This document shows positions 32,547 through 41,810 of a stretch of DNA of 64,000 nt, piece after piece (position 1 is the first letter of the stretch; every line of letters begins with the position of its first letter). The position numbers were made by a program, and so were the translations under genes. Source of the stretch: Chryseobacterium sp. SN22 (GTDB lineage Bacteria > Bacteroidota > Bacteroidia > Flavobacteriales > Weeksellaceae); assembly GCF_008329705.1 (NCBI RefSeq), contig NZ_VTSX01000012.1, forward strand, positions 62,001 through 126,000, in the 5' to 3' direction. The notes below the pieces were generated by a model. It did no database searches. It was not told the DNA's origin and saw only the letters and a list, made by a program, of their open reading frames with translations.

Positions 32547-33578
32547 TCAGATTATTGTTTTTCCGCTGCGCCTGCTGTTAAAAATACTTTCATTCCGCCC
32601 TGTATTCCTGTTGTTTTCCGTCGGCATCAAAAGAATAATCAGCATGATCCCGAAATCCAGCAAAATGCATCCGGCAAGTACGACCAATGGGAACATTCCG
32701 AAATTTTTGATCGCATGGCTGAAGGCATATCCTATTTTCCCGACTTCCTGCGTTTCCGAATGTGCCGGTTCAAACTTCAGCTTGTCCCTTCCCAGAATCG
32801 ATTCCGCTTTGCTGCCCAAACGGTTGTATTCCGTCAGGGAATTATCGATCTGGCCCTGCGCCATCCCATTGATCACATCCGGCGTCATCTGTAAAAGGCT
32901 CTGAATTTCTTTGTTCCATCGTAAGGAAGCATCATTGATGTCGCTCATCAGATTTTTCTCTTCGGGTGTCAGGTTGTATACCATCTGAACAACCTGTTCT
33001 TCCATCCGGTCTGCCAGATCGGCATATCCTTCCGGGGTTTCACTCACCGGGGTAAGCGGGGTTACTTTCTTACCGATCATCTTTTCGATTCTTGCCAGGA
33101 TCTGTCTTGCCTCCGGGCCGATCCCCACGTTTTTGGGATCACTGATCTGGATTTTCAGAAGGTTCAGCTCGCTTCTTATGGCCTGCCGTACTTTAGCATC
33201 CGGTACCGAATAATTCAGCTTGGATTCAACATCAGTTTCCAGCCTGGTGAATTTTTCATTAACCTCCCGCAGCTCGGTCGTGTAAATATCGGTTTTCATG
33301 AAGCGGGTGTACAGCGCATTGAAATTTGCTACAAAGCAGAAGATGGCGAAGAAAAAATAAATCCATCCCAGGGATGATGCAGATCCTCCGCTGGTCTTCG
33401 CGCGCCTGATCTGCCAGAGAAGGAAAAGAAGAATCAGGGAAAGCACCAGGGCAACGATGAAGGAACTTCCTCCAAAGATCTGCTGCAGACCCATCCAGGT
33501 CTGATAAAAACTCACGCCGATCAGCATGACCGCCAGGATACCGAGAAACAGGTCGGTTACCGTAATCTTTGTATTCAT
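32547..33578 (-). CDS. Four-helix membrane protein with predicted periplasmic domain, GTPase operon
   Basis: 343 residues. Helices are at about 10-28, 38-57, 69-88 and 294-319. Basic residues after helix 2 (RRAK) and after helix 4 (NSRRSGK) put both ends inside, so the roughly 200-residue segment between helices 3 and 4 should be periplasmic. That segment is mostly helical (YTTELREVNEKFTRLETDVE and later blocks) with no known motif. First gene of the three-gene operon. It could be the sensor or channel-like part that the GTPase pair acts on. No family recognised. Confidence 0.6.
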   Translation of the reverse strand: MNTKITVTDLFLGILAVMLIGVSFYQTWMGLQQIFGGSSFIVALVLSLILLFLLWQIRRAKTSGGSASSLGWIYFFFAIFCFVANFNALYTRFMKTDIYTTELREVNEKFTRLETDVESKLNYSVPDAKVRQAIRSELNLLKIQISDPKNVGIGPEARQILARIEKMIGKKVTPLTPVSETPEGYADLADRMEEQVVQMVYNLTPEEKNLMSDINDASLRWNKEIQSLLQMTPDVINGMAQGQIDNSLTEYNRLGSKAESILGRDKLKFEPAHSETQEVGKIGYAFSHAIKNFGMFPLVVLAGCILLDFGIMLIILLMPTENNRNTGRNESIFNSRRSGKTII

Positions 33579-33696
33579 AGTTAAAAGTTGTCTTGTTTTA
33601 GGTTCTTATTTAGGACGGCAAGGTATTGCGGTTTTCAGCATTTTCATTACGGTTTTCCGTAAAAACGGGAATATTTATGAGAATGAAAGTAAAGAA

Positions 33697-33727
33697 AAAT
33701 GCCTCTGTTTTACAACAAAGGCATTCA
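33697..33727 (-). terminator. Terminator of purL
   Basis: AATGCCTTTGTTG, loop, CAGAGGCATTTTT on the minus strand: stem AATGCCT/AGGCATT with a T-run, 24 bp past the purL stop codon. Confidence 0.8.
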
Positions 33728-33750
33728 GGGTATTTTATTTATCTGATTAC

Positions 33751-36700
33751 TTATTTAAAGTATTCCACTCCATTTTTAAAGATGTTGTGGTAATTCGCCG
33801 TCGGGATGTTTTTCATCAATCCTTCTGCAAAACGTTCCGGGTGGCCCATTCTTCCGAAGATTTTTCCGTCCGGGCTGGTAACGCCTTCAATTCCGAATAA
33901 TGAGTTGTTCGGATTGAACGGCATTCCGTGGGCGATTTTTCCTTCCAGATCCAGGTACTGCGTGGCAATCTGCCCGTTTTCATACAGCTTCTGGATTTCG
34001 GCTTCCGATGCCATGAAACGTCCTTCTCCGTGGGAAATCGGAATGGTGAATACCTGATCCTTCATTCCTTTCAGCCAAGGCGATTCATCGTTCACGACTT
34101 TTACGTTCACCATCTGGGAAATATGTCTTCTGATGGCGTTGTGAGCCAAAGTAGGAGAATTTTCATCCAGGTCCTTGATTCTTCCGTAAGGCAGCAGTCC
34201 TGATTTCACCAATGCCTGGAATCCGTTACAGATCCCGATGATCATCCCGTCTCTGTCTAACAATTCATGAACGGCCTTTCTCATTTTCTCGTTTTTCAAA
34301 ACGTTTACAATGAATTTGGCAGAACCGTCCGGCTCGTCACCGGCAGAGAACCCTCCTGAGAACGCTAAAATCTGGGAAGAAGCGATTTCCTTTACCCATG
34401 CATCGATGCTTTCTTCCAGCAATTGGTGGTTGATGTTGATCAGCGGCAGACTGCTGATGGCTGCACCTTCTTTTGCAAAGGCATTCAGCGTATCATATTC
34501 ACAGTTGGTTCCCGGAAATACCGGCGCGAATACTTTCGGCTGCGCAATTCCGTGGTTTTTGATGATGATATTTCTCGGATTGACGGAGTTTAATTTTTCA
34601 TCCAGTTCAATCGTCAGTTTTTCTTTTTCAACCGTAGGGAAAAGGTTTTCAAAAGTATTGGTATTGGCTTCCGATAATTTCTCAATTGCAAATTCAGAAT
34701 CATTGATTCTAATGCTGGCATCTTCCTTAACTTTCCCGATCAGCTGAAGATTAACGGAGCTCAGTTCTTCCGTAGATTCGATGATTAAGCTTCCGATGTT
34801 TTTAGATAACAGCGCTGCTTCATCAACCGTAATCTCGGCCCCTAACCGGTTTCCGAAGCTCATTTTCGCTAAAGCAACGGCTACTCCACCTTCTTTTACC
34901 GTTTTTACGGAAACAATTTTTCCGGCTTTGATGTTTTCAAAGATCAGTTCGAAAACAGTTTTTAAGGCATTGTAATCCGGCAGTCCGTTTTCCTGGGCGG
35001 TATGATTAAAGAAATAGATTTTATTTCCGGCTTTTTTAAATTCGGGAGAGATGATATTTTTCTTTTCTCCGTTGGCGCAGGCAAATGAAATCAGGGTTGG
35101 CGGCACATTCAGGTCCTGGTAGGTTCCGCTCATCGAGTCTTTTCCTCCGATCGCAGCCAGTCCAAGATTCATCTGAGCATCGTAAGCTCCCAATAATGAA
35201 GCCAACGGTTTACCCCATTTTTCAGGGTTTTGCCCTAATTTCTCAAAATATTCCTGGAAACTTAATCTGATGTTTTTATAATCACCGCCCATCGCTACGA
35301 TTTTCGCCACACTTTCTACGACGGCATACGAAGCTCCCAGCAGTGAATTCTGCTTGGAAATTTCCGCATCGAATCCCCAACTTGCCAGAGAAACGGTTTC
35401 AATATCTTTTGCCCCGATGATTGGCAGCGTCTGAACACTTCCTTCCATCAGGGTCTGCTGGTATTTTCCGCCCAAAGGCATCGCTACGGTAGTCGCCCCG
35501 ATGGAAGAGTCGAACATTTCCAGCAATCCTTTCTGGGACGCTACATTTTTATCACTTAGTGTTTTCAGGAAATTCTCTTCGCTGAAAACCTGAGTTTCTT
35601 CTTTTACTTCATTCAGGTGGGTAATTTTCACCTCCTGGGTTTTGGAACAACCGTTCGTATCTAAAAATGCTCTTGAAAGGTCTACAATTTTATCGCCTTT
35701 CCAGAACATCTGCATTCTTCCGGAATCGGTTACTTTCGCGACCTCAACCGCAACAATATTTTCTGCTTCACAGAATTTGACGAACTGTTCTTTATCTTTC
35801 GGATCTACCACAACCGCCATTCTTTCCTGAGATTCGGAAATGGCCAGTTCGGTTCCGTTTAATCCTTCATATTTCAAAGGCAGAACATCTAGATTGACTT
35901 CCAATGAATCGGCGATTTCACCGATGGCCACCGAAACACCTCCTGCGCCGAAGTCATTTGATTTTTTAATCAGCCTCGTTACTTCAGGATTTCTGAACAA
36001 CCTCTGGATCTTACGTTCTTCCACCGCATTTCCTTTCTGAACCTCAGAACTCATGGTATGGATGGACGTTTCGTCCTGTTCTTTTGAACTTCCGCTTGCA
36101 CCTCCAACGCCATCACGGCCCGTCGCGCCTCCAAGGATAATGACAGAATCTCCGGCTTCCGGCTTCTCTCTTCTCACCCAATCTACAGGAACGGCACCGG
36201 TTACGAAACCGACTTCCATTCTCTTGGCCTTGTAGCCTTCGTCATAAATTTCGGAAACCATGGTGGTTGCCAAACCGATCTGGTTCCCATACGAGGAATA
36301 CCCGTTGGCTGCCTGTTTAGTGATGGTTTTCTGAGGCAGTTTTCCCGGTAAGGTCTGATCAACCGGTTCCAGAACGTCTGCCGCACCGGTTAACCTCATC
36401 GCCTGGAACACAAAAGAACGTCCGGACAAAGGATCCCTGATCGCTCCGCCCAGACAGGTTGAAGCCCCTCCGAACGGTTCGATTTCCGTCGGGTGGTTAT
36501 GGGTTTCGTTTTTGAATAATAAATACCACGGTTCTTTCTTACCGTCGTATTCCGCTTCGATCTGAATGGTGCAGGCATTGATTTCATCGGAAACCACGAG
36601 GTTCTCCAGGTTGCCTGTTTTATGGAAATACCGGGCGCAGACGGTAGCCAGATCCATTAAGGAAATCGGCTTCAGCTCGCGGCCTAAGAATTTTCTTTTT

Positions 36701-37446
36701 TCGATATAGTCGTTGAAAATGGTTTCCAGCGTATGCTTGAACTGCCCTTCAAATTCAATATTTGAAAGCTCTGTTTCGAAAGTGGTGTGGCGGCAGTGGT
36801 CGCTCCAATAGGTATCGAGTACTTTCAGTTCGGTCTCCGTAGGGTTCCGCTGTTCGGATTTAAAGTATTCCTGAATGAATTTCAGGTCGTCCAGTCCTAA
36901 AGCAAATCCGTGGTTGTTGTAAAAGCTTTCCAGCTGGGCATCGTCAAAACTGATGAAATTTTCGTGGGTAATCACTTTCGACGGTGCTTCTTCTGCAGGA
37001 ATATCCAAAACGGACAAATCTTTTTCCTGAGATTCCACTTTGTTGATCAGAAGGTCTTTGATTTTTGTAAGATCGTGTTCGGAAACCCCTTCAAATTCGA
37101 TGAGCTTTCCACTTCTCACTTTGGATTTTTCATTTTCCGTGAGCAAAGCAATACACTGCTGGGCTGAATCGGCACGCTGATCGTACTGACCCGGCAAAAA
37201 CTCCATGGCAAAATGGATGGACGCCGCCGGATTTTCTTCGTGCAGGATATCCGTTACCGGATCCACGAACGTACTGTTGACCGTTTTTTCAAATTCCCCG
37301 TCGTTCAGTCCGAAGATGTCGTACACATTGTACACTTTTACTTTCTGTATGGCAGGAACCACCGCTTTTACTTCATCAAAAATTTTTGGACTTTCCACAT
37401 CGAAAATTCCTCTTTTTTCTACGAAAATTCTTTTGTTTTGAGACAT
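33751..37446 (-). CDS. purL: Phosphoribosylformylglycinamidine synthase, large fused type
   Basis: 1231 residues. This enzyme of purine synthesis converts FGAR, glutamine and ATP to FGAM in the cytoplasm. It is the long fused form with PurS-like, PurL and glutaminase parts. N-terminal domain about 1-150; the ATP-binding core includes FKNETHNHPTEIEPFGGAST and GGATGRDGVGGASGSS. The C-terminal class I amidotransferase has FPGTNCEYDT, FSGGFSAGDE, catalytic Cys1073 in GICNGFQ, and His1202 and Glu1204 in MGHPER. Monocistronic with its own terminator; a TATCTTTG promoter element lies 70 bp upstream. Confidence 0.96.
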   Translation of the reverse strand: MSQNKRIFVEKRGIFDVESPKIFDEVKAVVPAIQKVKVYNVYDIFGLNDGEFEKTVNSTFVDPVTDILHEENPAASIHFAMEFLPGQYDQRADSAQQCIALLTENEKSKVRSGKLIEFEGVSEHDLTKIKDLLINKVESQEKDLSVLDIPAEEAPSKVITHENFISFDDAQLESFYNNHGFALGLDDLKFIQEYFKSEQRNPTETELKVLDTYWSDHCRHTTFETELSNIEFEGQFKHTLETIFNDYIEKRKFLGRELKPISLMDLATVCARYFHKTGNLENLVVSDEINACTIQIEAEYDGKKEPWYLLFKNETHNHPTEIEPFGGASTCLGGAIRDPLSGRSFVFQAMRLTGAADVLEPVDQTLPGKLPQKTITKQAANGYSSYGNQIGLATTMVSEIYDEGYKAKRMEVGFVTGAVPVDWVRREKPEAGDSVIILGGATGRDGVGGASGSSKEQDETSIHTMSSEVQKGNAVEERKIQRLFRNPEVTRLIKKSNDFGAGGVSVAIGEIADSLEVNLDVLPLKYEGLNGTELAISESQERMAVVVDPKDKEQFVKFCEAENIVAVEVAKVTDSGRMQMFWKGDKIVDLSRAFLDTNGCSKTQEVKITHLNEVKEETQVFSEENFLKTLSDKNVASQKGLLEMFDSSIGATTVAMPLGGKYQQTLMEGSVQTLPIIGAKDIETVSLASWGFDAEISKQNSLLGASYAVVESVAKIVAMGGDYKNIRLSFQEYFEKLGQNPEKWGKPLASLLGAYDAQMNLGLAAIGGKDSMSGTYQDLNVPPTLISFACANGEKKNIISPEFKKAGNKIYFFNHTAQENGLPDYNALKTVFELIFENIKAGKIVSVKTVKEGGVAVALAKMSFGNRLGAEITVDEAALLSKNIGSLIIESTEELSSVNLQLIGKVKEDASIRINDSEFAIEKLSEANTNTFENLFPTVEKEKLTIELDEKLNSVNPRNIIIKNHGIAQPKVFAPVFPGTNCEYDTLNAFAKEGAAISSLPLININHQLLEESIDAWVKEIASSQILAFSGGFSAGDEPDGSAKFIVNVLKNEKMRKAVHELLDRDGMIIGICNGFQALVKSGLLPYGRIKDLDENSPTLAHNAIRRHISQMVNVKVVNDESPWLKGMKDQVFTIPISHGEGRFMASEAEIQKLYENGQIATQYLDLEGKIAHGMPFNPNNSLFGIEGVTSPDGKIFGRMGHPERFAEGLMKNIPTANYHNIFKNGVEYFK

Positions 37447-37516
37447 TAGATGTCAGTTTTTATTTAGATTTATTTTTTATTTCGTCTTTATATCCGGCAT
37501 TTGCCATTTGTGATTA

Positions 37517-37524
37517 CAAAGATA
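37517..37524 (-). promoter_or_regulatory. -7 element TATCTTTG of purL
   Basis: Perfect minus-strand TAnnTTTG, about 70 nt before the purL start. It overlaps the first bases of the repeat element at 37521, so the repeat supplies the upstream promoter region. Confidence 0.5.
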
Positions 37525-37886
37525 GCATTCCTACGGAATGCATGTCCTATCCGATGCTATTTTTCTACACAGATTTCATTCCTACGGAATCATCATTAAT
37601 GACTGCTTATTATCTGTAGAGTATTACCATTACAATATCGATAAAATTCAGCATCATTTCTGCATAGATTCCATTGTAGGAAATGAGTGAATGTTTCCCT
37701 TTTAATTAATTTATTTCTGTTTGATTATAATCTTTACAATATCCTATACTTATCCCGCAAATTTTAATTTTGCAAAATTTTGTTTATAGCTTTTACATAA
37801 TATTTTTCAACTTCATCAGTTCCGTAGGAATTGTATCTGTGTAGCGAATGCGCTTATAACGGTAGGCATTCCGGAGGAATGCTACC
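37521..37886. repeat. BIME-like composite of ATTCCTACGGAAT repeats
   Basis: The left half holds GATAGCATTCCTACGGAATGC and TTTCTACACAGATTTCATTC. The right half is its inverted counterpart (GAATTGTATCTGTGTAG, then GGCATTCCGGAGGAATGC), about 230 bp apart. Both halves carry small palindromes. Related single units are at 40706 and 57921. The rest of this 540-bp spacer is AT-rich with no gene. Confidence 0.7.
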
Positions 37887-37985
37887 TCCCTCTATCACGA
37901 AATTCAAAAGGATATTTATTTCTTAAATTCAATTTCAAAAACATTAATATCAAGAGACTCTATTCGTTTGAAAAATACTTCAATT

Positions 37986-38948
37986 TTACCATTTATTTAA
38001 TTTATTCGGATTATCCGGATGTTCTTTCTGAAATTCTTCAGCCTGCTTGTACTGTTCTTTCAGCCATTTTGCAAAAGGAATTTTTTCATCATCAAATTCG
38101 AGGGCGAAAACTTCTCTTTTATCTGCTGAAACCAGAAATTTTAAACCGGACCATCCGGCTTCCGCTTTCCGGTAATCATAAGCATTCACCTGGTAAAACG
38201 GAAAATTTTCCTTTGGACGTTCAACGATTTCGAAATACAGTTTTTTATTTTCCTCCGATAATCTTTCATAATGATTGACGTAATAGATTTCCGAAAGCTT
38301 TTTATTCTGCTTATCAAAAAACTGAAGAACTTCTTTTTCTTTTTGGGTATAGGAAAAAGGATACGGATAATATTTTCCATCTATTTCAACCGTACTTCCT
38401 GGCTTCACTACAGGCTGAGTTACCTGACCTTTGAAATCCATGACTCCCCAGTTTCCGCCTGCGATCGCTTTATGTTCGTCTTCCGTTTTTTCCCAGTCGC
38501 AGCCGTCACAATAAGCTGCATAGCCATAATGAAAAGGTGAAGCAAAATCATATTTGGCTTCAATGATCATCATTCCATTTCTATCGACAAAGCCTACTTT
38601 CCCGTTCTTGACGAACCGCCTTACGCCTTCAGAGAAATAATCGGCTCCGTTGTCATAGAAAAATGGCCGGTACAGGAAATTTCCTTTCCGGTCATATACA
38701 TAGCCCCAGGCATTTTTTTCTTTCGATTCGTCTTTTTTCGGTCCGTCAAAATAAATGGTTTCTCCTTTTACAGGTTCACCGTCTTTCAAAAAGGAAAATA
38801 CTTCGAACTGTGCCGGAACGATGATCTGACCGTCTGAATTTTTAACACCAACCAGAGAATCCCCGGTTTTGAAATACATTAAAGCTTCCTTTTCCTGAGA
38901 AAACGAAAGCATGGGTATTAATAAAATGGCTGCAAATATTTTCTTCAT
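37986..38948 (-). CDS. WG-repeat protein, exported
   Basis: 320 residues with a signal peptide (FAAILLIPMLSFSQ). At least three WG-type repeats follow: VGVKNSDGQIIVPAQFEVFS, WGYVYDRKGNFLYRPFFYDN, and VGFVDRNGMMIIEAKYDFAS, then WGVMDFKGQVTQPVV. Such beta-hairpin repeats build periplasmic or surface scaffolds of unknown ligand. The C-terminal part (about 230-320) is not repeated. A CDGCDW motif near residue 150 has two close cysteines. Function unknown. Confidence 0.8.
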   Translation of the reverse strand: MKKIFAAILLIPMLSFSQEKEALMYFKTGDSLVGVKNSDGQIIVPAQFEVFSFLKDGEPVKGETIYFDGPKKDESKEKNAWGYVYDRKGNFLYRPFFYDNGADYFSEGVRRFVKNGKVGFVDRNGMMIIEAKYDFASPFHYGYAAYCDGCDWEKTEDEHKAIAGGNWGVMDFKGQVTQPVVKPGSTVEIDGKYYPYPFSYTQKEKEVLQFFDKQNKKLSEIYYVNHYERLSEENKKLYFEIVERPKENFPFYQVNAYDYRKAEAGWSGLKFLVSADKREVFALEFDDEKIPFAKWLKEQYKQAEEFQKEHPDNPNKLNKW

Positions 38949-38994
38949 GTGCTGACTCAGATAATCATTAAACTTTAAACCTCATCAAAATTTC

Positions 38995-39010
38995 ATGACT
39001 TTGTCAAAGT
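38995..39010. repeat. Single ACTTTGTCAAAGT palindrome
   Basis: One half-unit of the hairpin family seen at 1716, 2149, 2673, 3108 and 48193, between purB and the WG-repeat gene. Confidence 0.45.
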
Positions 39011-39012
39011 AA

Positions 39013-39038
39013 ATATGCAGCCCGGCAGGACTGCATAT
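39013..39038 (-). terminator. Terminator of purB
   Basis: ATGCAGTCCTGCCGGGCTGCAT on the minus strand, followed by a weak T-tract (ATTTACTTTG), a few bases past the purB stop. Confidence 0.5.
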
Positions 39039-39042
39039 GGTG

Positions 39043-40470
39043 TTATACTTTAAGATCAGCTTCGAGCCCGATCAGGTCTTTGTTCTGATCGATGATCGGC
39101 TGTACTTCGTTTTTGATGAATTCTTCGGTCTGGATCGGGGCAAAACCGATGAAGTTTTTAGGATCGAGTACTTCTTTGAGTTTCGACTTATCGAATTTTA
39201 AGGAATCGTCGTTAAGGATTCGTTCGATCAGGTCGTTTTCTTTCCCTTCCATTTTTACCTGCTTGGAGGCTTCCATGGAGTGAACCCTGATGACTTCGTG
39301 AATTTCCTGACGGTCACCCCCGGCTTTCACTTCTTCCATGATGATGTATTCCGTTGCCATGAATGGAAGCTCGTCCATAATGTGTTTGTTGATCCTGTTC
39401 GGGTACACGACGATACCGTTCATGATGTTGTTCCAGATCAATAGAATCGCATCTACAGCTAAAAAGGCCTGTGGAATGGTTAATCGCTTGTTGGCAGAAT
39501 CATCCAGTGTTCTTTCAAACCACTGGGTTGAAGCTACCATGGCAGAACTTGTCGTTAATGACATTACATATTTTGCCAAAGCACCGATTCTTTCGCTTCT
39601 CATCGGGTTACGCTTGTATGCCATAGCTGATGAACCGATCTGGTTTTTCTCAAACGGTTCCTCAATCTCTTTAAGGTTCTGAAGCAAACGTAAATCGTTG
39701 GTGAATTTATGTGCCGACTGGGCAATGTTTCCTAATAAAGCAACGACTTTTGCATCGATCTTACGGTCATAGGTCTGTCCGGAAACCCCGAAAACTTTTT
39801 CGAAACCGAATCTTTTGGATAATTCTTTATCTAAATGTTTTACTTTGGAATAATCTCCGTTAAAAAGCTCCAAGAAGCTTGCTGCCGTTCCGGTGGTTCC
39901 TTTTACGCCTCTGAATCTTAAGGTTTCTAAGAAGAAATCCAGTTCTTCAATGTCCAGCACCAGACTCTGTAACCAAAGGGTCGCTCTTTTTCCAACCGTG
40001 GTCAACTGAGCCGGCTGGAAGTGGGTAAATCCTAAGGTCGGAAGATCCTTGTATTCGATGGCAAAATCTGCCAGGTTTTTCATTACGTTAACCAGCTTTT
40101 TCTTTAAGATTAAAAGCCCGTCGCGGATCTGGATCAGATCGGTATTGTCTCCTACAAATGCGGAAGTCGCTCCTAGGTGGATAATTCCTTTGGCTGAAGG
40201 GGCCACATCGCCATAGGTATGAACGTGCGCCATCACATCATGACGGAACTTTTTCTCGTATTCTGCCGCTTTATCATAATCGATGTTATCGGCATTGGCT
40301 TTCAGTTCTGCAATCTGCTCTTCGGTGATGTCCAGGCCTAAATCTTTTTCGATTTCAGCCAATGCGATCCAAAGTTTTCTCCAGGTACGGAATTTATTGT
40401 TGTGTGAGAAGTTAAATAACATTTCTTCACTGGAGTAGCGCTCTTCCAATGGATTTTTGTAGGAATTCAT
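39043..40470 (-). CDS. purB: Adenylosuccinate lyase
   Basis: 475 residues. This cytoplasmic tetramer splits SAICAR and adenylosuccinate, releasing fumarate, at two steps of purine synthesis. The superfamily signature GSSAMAYKRNPMRSERI carries the flexible loop with the catalytic Ser. HLGATSAFVGDN and FTHFQPAQLTTVGKRATLW are the other conserved blocks. It is closer to the animal-like PurB type in motif wording than to the E. coli one. Single gene; a TATTTTTG element lies at 40494..40501 on the minus strand. Confidence 0.95.
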   Translation of the reverse strand: MNSYKNPLEERYSSEEMLFNFSHNNKFRTWRKLWIALAEIEKDLGLDITEEQIAELKANADNIDYDKAAEYEKKFRHDVMAHVHTYGDVAPSAKGIIHLGATSAFVGDNTDLIQIRDGLLILKKKLVNVMKNLADFAIEYKDLPTLGFTHFQPAQLTTVGKRATLWLQSLVLDIEELDFFLETLRFRGVKGTTGTAASFLELFNGDYSKVKHLDKELSKRFGFEKVFGVSGQTYDRKIDAKVVALLGNIAQSAHKFTNDLRLLQNLKEIEEPFEKNQIGSSAMAYKRNPMRSERIGALAKYVMSLTTSSAMVASTQWFERTLDDSANKRLTIPQAFLAVDAILLIWNNIMNGIVVYPNRINKHIMDELPFMATEYIIMEEVKAGGDRQEIHEVIRVHSMEASKQVKMEGKENDLIERILNDDSLKFDKSKLKEVLDPKNFIGFAPIQTEEFIKNEVQPIIDQNKDLIGLEADLKV

Positions 40471-40493
40471 TCTTTCTTTTACTTTTAGGTATG

Positions 40494-40501
40494 CAAAAAT
40501 A
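40494..40501 (-). promoter_or_regulatory. -7 element TATTTTTG of purB
   Basis: Perfect minus-strand TAnnTTTG, 24 nt before the purB start. Confidence 0.5.
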
Positions 40502-40705
40502 AGATTTTTCGGCGAGAGTTGAAAATCCTGTTCTGCTGATTTATATTCCTGAACCTTATTTTACCGGCGGGTTTGATCTGCTTTAATTCCGGAAAAATCT
40601 TTGTTAATGAGAAAGATAAACCCACTCGGAAAAATTTTCAGCTTTTAAGCATTGCTGTTGTGAAGATAATACCTCCGGTGTGCAGCACCCGGAACATCTT
40701 TATAT

Positions 40706-40745
40706 TTTCTACAGAGATCATATTCCTATGGAATAATTTTCTACA
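40706..40745. repeat. ATTCCTATGGAAT repeat unit
   Basis: TTTCTACAGAGATCATATTC followed by CTATGGAATAATTTTCTACAC matches the units at 37562 and 37819. No gene is seen in the 390-bp spacer around it. Confidence 0.6.
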
Positions 40746-40819
40746 CATTCCCATATATTCTGCAACTGCCTGTTGCAATCGGCTGCTACCGGAATCACGG
40801 TACTTAAAATGTTTTGTTT

Positions 40820-40827
40820 TACCTTTG
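40820..40827 (+). promoter_or_regulatory. -7 element TACCTTTG of the AraC-type gene
   Basis: Perfect TAnnTTTG, 31 nt before the ATG. Confidence 0.5.
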
Positions 40828-40858
40828 CTGCTTCGTTTTTAAACAATAATGAAATAGA

Positions 40859-41743
40859 ATGGGCAGTCTGAAGAAACTGGAGATTAAAAAGAATATTCAA
40901 AAAGAGGAAGACCGGAACCTGTCTTTCCGGGTCTTCGACCTGACGGAAGAATACCTGAAAGATTATATGCATCCTCATAAAAAAGATCATTTCCTGATAA
41001 TTGTTATCGAAAGCGGAACCCTAAGCCTTCATATTGAATCGAAGATCCATCCCTTGAAAGCCGGCAAAATTTCGGTGGTCTTTCCGGAACAGGTTCATTT
41101 CATATCCGATCTAAGCTATGATATACAAGGAAAAATTATTCTTTTTGAGGAAATTTTATTCTGTTCCGATATTCTTAAGAATGAGTTGAGCACCTATAAT
41201 GTACATCTTTCCACCCAGCTGAACTGCACGATTCTTTCGCCGGATGATTTTAAACAAAGTTATCAGCTGGTTCAGAACATTCAGGAGATTTACCAGAAGC
41301 CAAGCCTGATCAAAAAGGAACAGGCAAGATTCCAGATCAAGATTTTTCTTTTGGGCTTAATTGAATCCGTTCACGGCCTGCATCCGGTTTTACATAAGGA
41401 AACGGCTGATAAACCTTTGTATGTCCGGTTCAAGAAATTACTGAATGAACAGTATAAGCAGCAGCGGACGGTTCAGTATTATGCCGGAAAACTGGCCATC
41501 ACCCCGAAAAAGCTGAATACCCTGACAAAAAAGCATTGCGGGGAAACCGCCATTCAGGCCATTCACAACAGGATATTGATGGAGATCAAGCGCCAGCTGA
41601 TGTTTTCCGATCTTTCGCATAAGGAAATTGCTTTTGACCTGGGATTTAATTCTCCTTCCGCCCTCAATAAGTTTGTAAAGGCAAAACTCAAAGAAACGCC
41701 TACCGAGCTTCAGCAGGAACTGGCGCAAATGTATAACGCGTAG
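40859..41743 (+). CDS. AraC-family transcriptional regulator
   Basis: 294 residues. The N-terminal half (about 25-135) is a cupin-like sensing domain (HKKDHFLIIVIESGTLSLHI, then KAGKISVVFPEQVHF). The last 100 residues form the double helix-turn-helix: YYAGKLAITPKKLNTLTKKH, then SDLSHKEIAFDLGFNSPSAL, the usual AraC signature with GF. A cytoplasmic DNA-binding activator is expected. It lies 67 bp before an iron-type alcohol dehydrogenase gene on the same strand, so that gene is a likely target, perhaps induced by an alcohol or aldehyde; inferred from neighbourhood only. Confidence 0.88.
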   Translation: MGSLKKLEIKKNIQKEEDRNLSFRVFDLTEEYLKDYMHPHKKDHFLIIVIESGTLSLHIESKIHPLKAGKISVVFPEQVHFISDLSYDIQGKIILFEEILFCSDILKNELSTYNVHLSTQLNCTILSPDDFKQSYQLVQNIQEIYQKPSLIKKEQARFQIKIFLLGLIESVHGLHPVLHKETADKPLYVRFKKLLNEQYKQQRTVQYYAGKLAITPKKLNTLTKKHCGETAIQAIHNRILMEIKRQLMFSDLSHKEIAFDLGFNSPSALNKFVKAKLKETPTELQQELAQMYNA

Positions 41744-41778
41744 TCCTGTTTGTATAACACGACTCATTTCAGCCTGGC

Positions 41779-41786
41779 TAATTTTG
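41779..41786 (+). promoter_or_regulatory. -7 element TAATTTTG of the alcohol dehydrogenase gene
   Basis: Perfect TAnnTTTG, 24 nt before the ATG at 41811. It indicates a separate transcript from the AraC-type gene and supports the MSKLFIAG start over the TTG at 41784. Confidence 0.55.
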
Positions 41787-41810
41787 CCCTGTCAAAAAAT
41801 CAGAAAGAAA

